The notes under the pieces were generated by a model. That model ran no database searches and was not told the origin of the DNA. It saw nothing but the letters and a program-made list of their open reading frames with translations. A stretch of 64,000 nucleotides of DNA, from assembly GCF_006874705.1 (NCBI RefSeq), contig NZ_CP035382.1, positions 3,596,001 through 3,660,000 on the forward strand, written 5' to 3'. A program made the position numbers and the translations under genes. Below are positions 63,811-64,000 of the stretch, one piece after another; positions within the stretch are counted from its first letter, which is position 1; each line of letters opens with the position of its first letter. The stretch comes from Leclercia adecarboxylata (GTDB taxonomy: Bacteria; Pseudomonadota; Gammaproteobacteria; Enterobacterales; Enterobacteriaceae).

Positions 63811-64000
63811 TCAGGCTTTAAGGAGCTCAGGCCACAGGCGCAGGGTGATTTGCGTGATGGTCTGCAGTTTTTCCAGGCTGGCGCCTTCCCGGGCGCTGAT
63901 AGACATCCCCTGCAAAATGCAGCTCAGATACTGGGCAAGTTTTTGCGGATCGCATTGGGCGGGGATCTCACCGCGCTGCTGACGCTGCTCTAAGAACCGG
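63811..64000 (-). CDS. comR: TetR-family regulator, C-terminal part (probably ComR)
   Basis: Only the last 62 codons are in the window; the N-terminal HTH is outside. The sequence ...QRQQRGEIPAQCDPQKLAQYL, SCILQGMSISAREGAS, and LRLWPELLKA is the C-terminal ligand/dimer part of TetR regulators of the RGRPR type. By gene order (ndh-ycfJ-comR in E. coli) this is likely ComR, which represses bhsA and responds to copper. The symbol rests on synteny more than on sequence. Confidence 0.7.
   Translation of the reverse strand, partial: RFLEQRQQRGEIPAQCDPQKLAQYLSCILQGMSISAREGASLEKLQTITQITLRLWPELLKA

Overview
The window is a chromosomal backbone segment of an enterobacterium (family Enterobacteriaceae, close to Enterobacter, Leclercia or Lelliottia rather than E. 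coli itself). Gene content and order follow the E. coli K-12 ymdB-to-comR segment almost exactly. Proteins are highly similar to my recollection of the E. coli ones, and enterobacterial REP elements are present. There are no tRNA or rRNA genes, insertion sequences, prophage genes or CRISPR arrays.

Layout. (1) 1-17.3 kb holds envelope and housekeeping genes: ymdB (5' end cut off), clsC, opgC divergent from opgGH (osmoregulated periplasmic glucans), yceK, msyB, mdtG, lpxL, trhO, yceJ-yceI, the tiny yceO, solA, bssS, dinI (with an SOS box), pyrC (with a CTP-sensing type leader) and yceB. (2) 17.4-22.7 kb holds mdtH, rimJ, yceH, mviM and murJ. grxB, which lies between yceB and mdtH in E. coli, is absent. 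(3) 22.75-34.3 kb is the complete flg cluster: flgN-flgM and flgA leftward, flgBCDEFGHIJ and flgKL rightward. Sigma-28 promoters precede flgM and flgK. (4) 34.4-36.6 kb is a divergent MFS transporter / LysR regulator pair between flgL and rne, where E. coli has nothing. This is the clearest lineage-specific insertion. (5) 36.7-42.0 kb holds rne with its long leader, rluC and yceF. (6) 42.1-48.4 kb is the ribosomal protein / fatty-acid cluster yceD-rpmF-plsX-fabH-fabD-fabG-acpP-fabF, followed by pabC-mltG-tmk-holB-ycfH to 52.8 kb. (7) 53-64 kb holds ptsG (with CRP, Mlc and SgrS-target leader sequences), fhuE, the hinT-ycfL-lpoB-thiK-nagZ-ycfP run, ndh (with an FNR site), ycfJ, a small unrecognised two-TM membrane protein, and the 3' end of a TetR regulator, probably comR.

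The window links envelope assembly (OPG, lipid A, MurJ, MltG, LpoB/NagZ), fatty-acid synthesis and the flagellar basal body/hook. I found no convincing new multi-gene system. The items most worth a second look are the MFS/LysR insertion with its 19-bp palindrome, the 51-codon membrane protein with its own terminator, an apparently near-leaderless yceD promoter, the structured rpmF-plsX junction with a TTG start, and the absence of grxB. Identifications rest on recognising protein families and gene order by eye; no database search was run.
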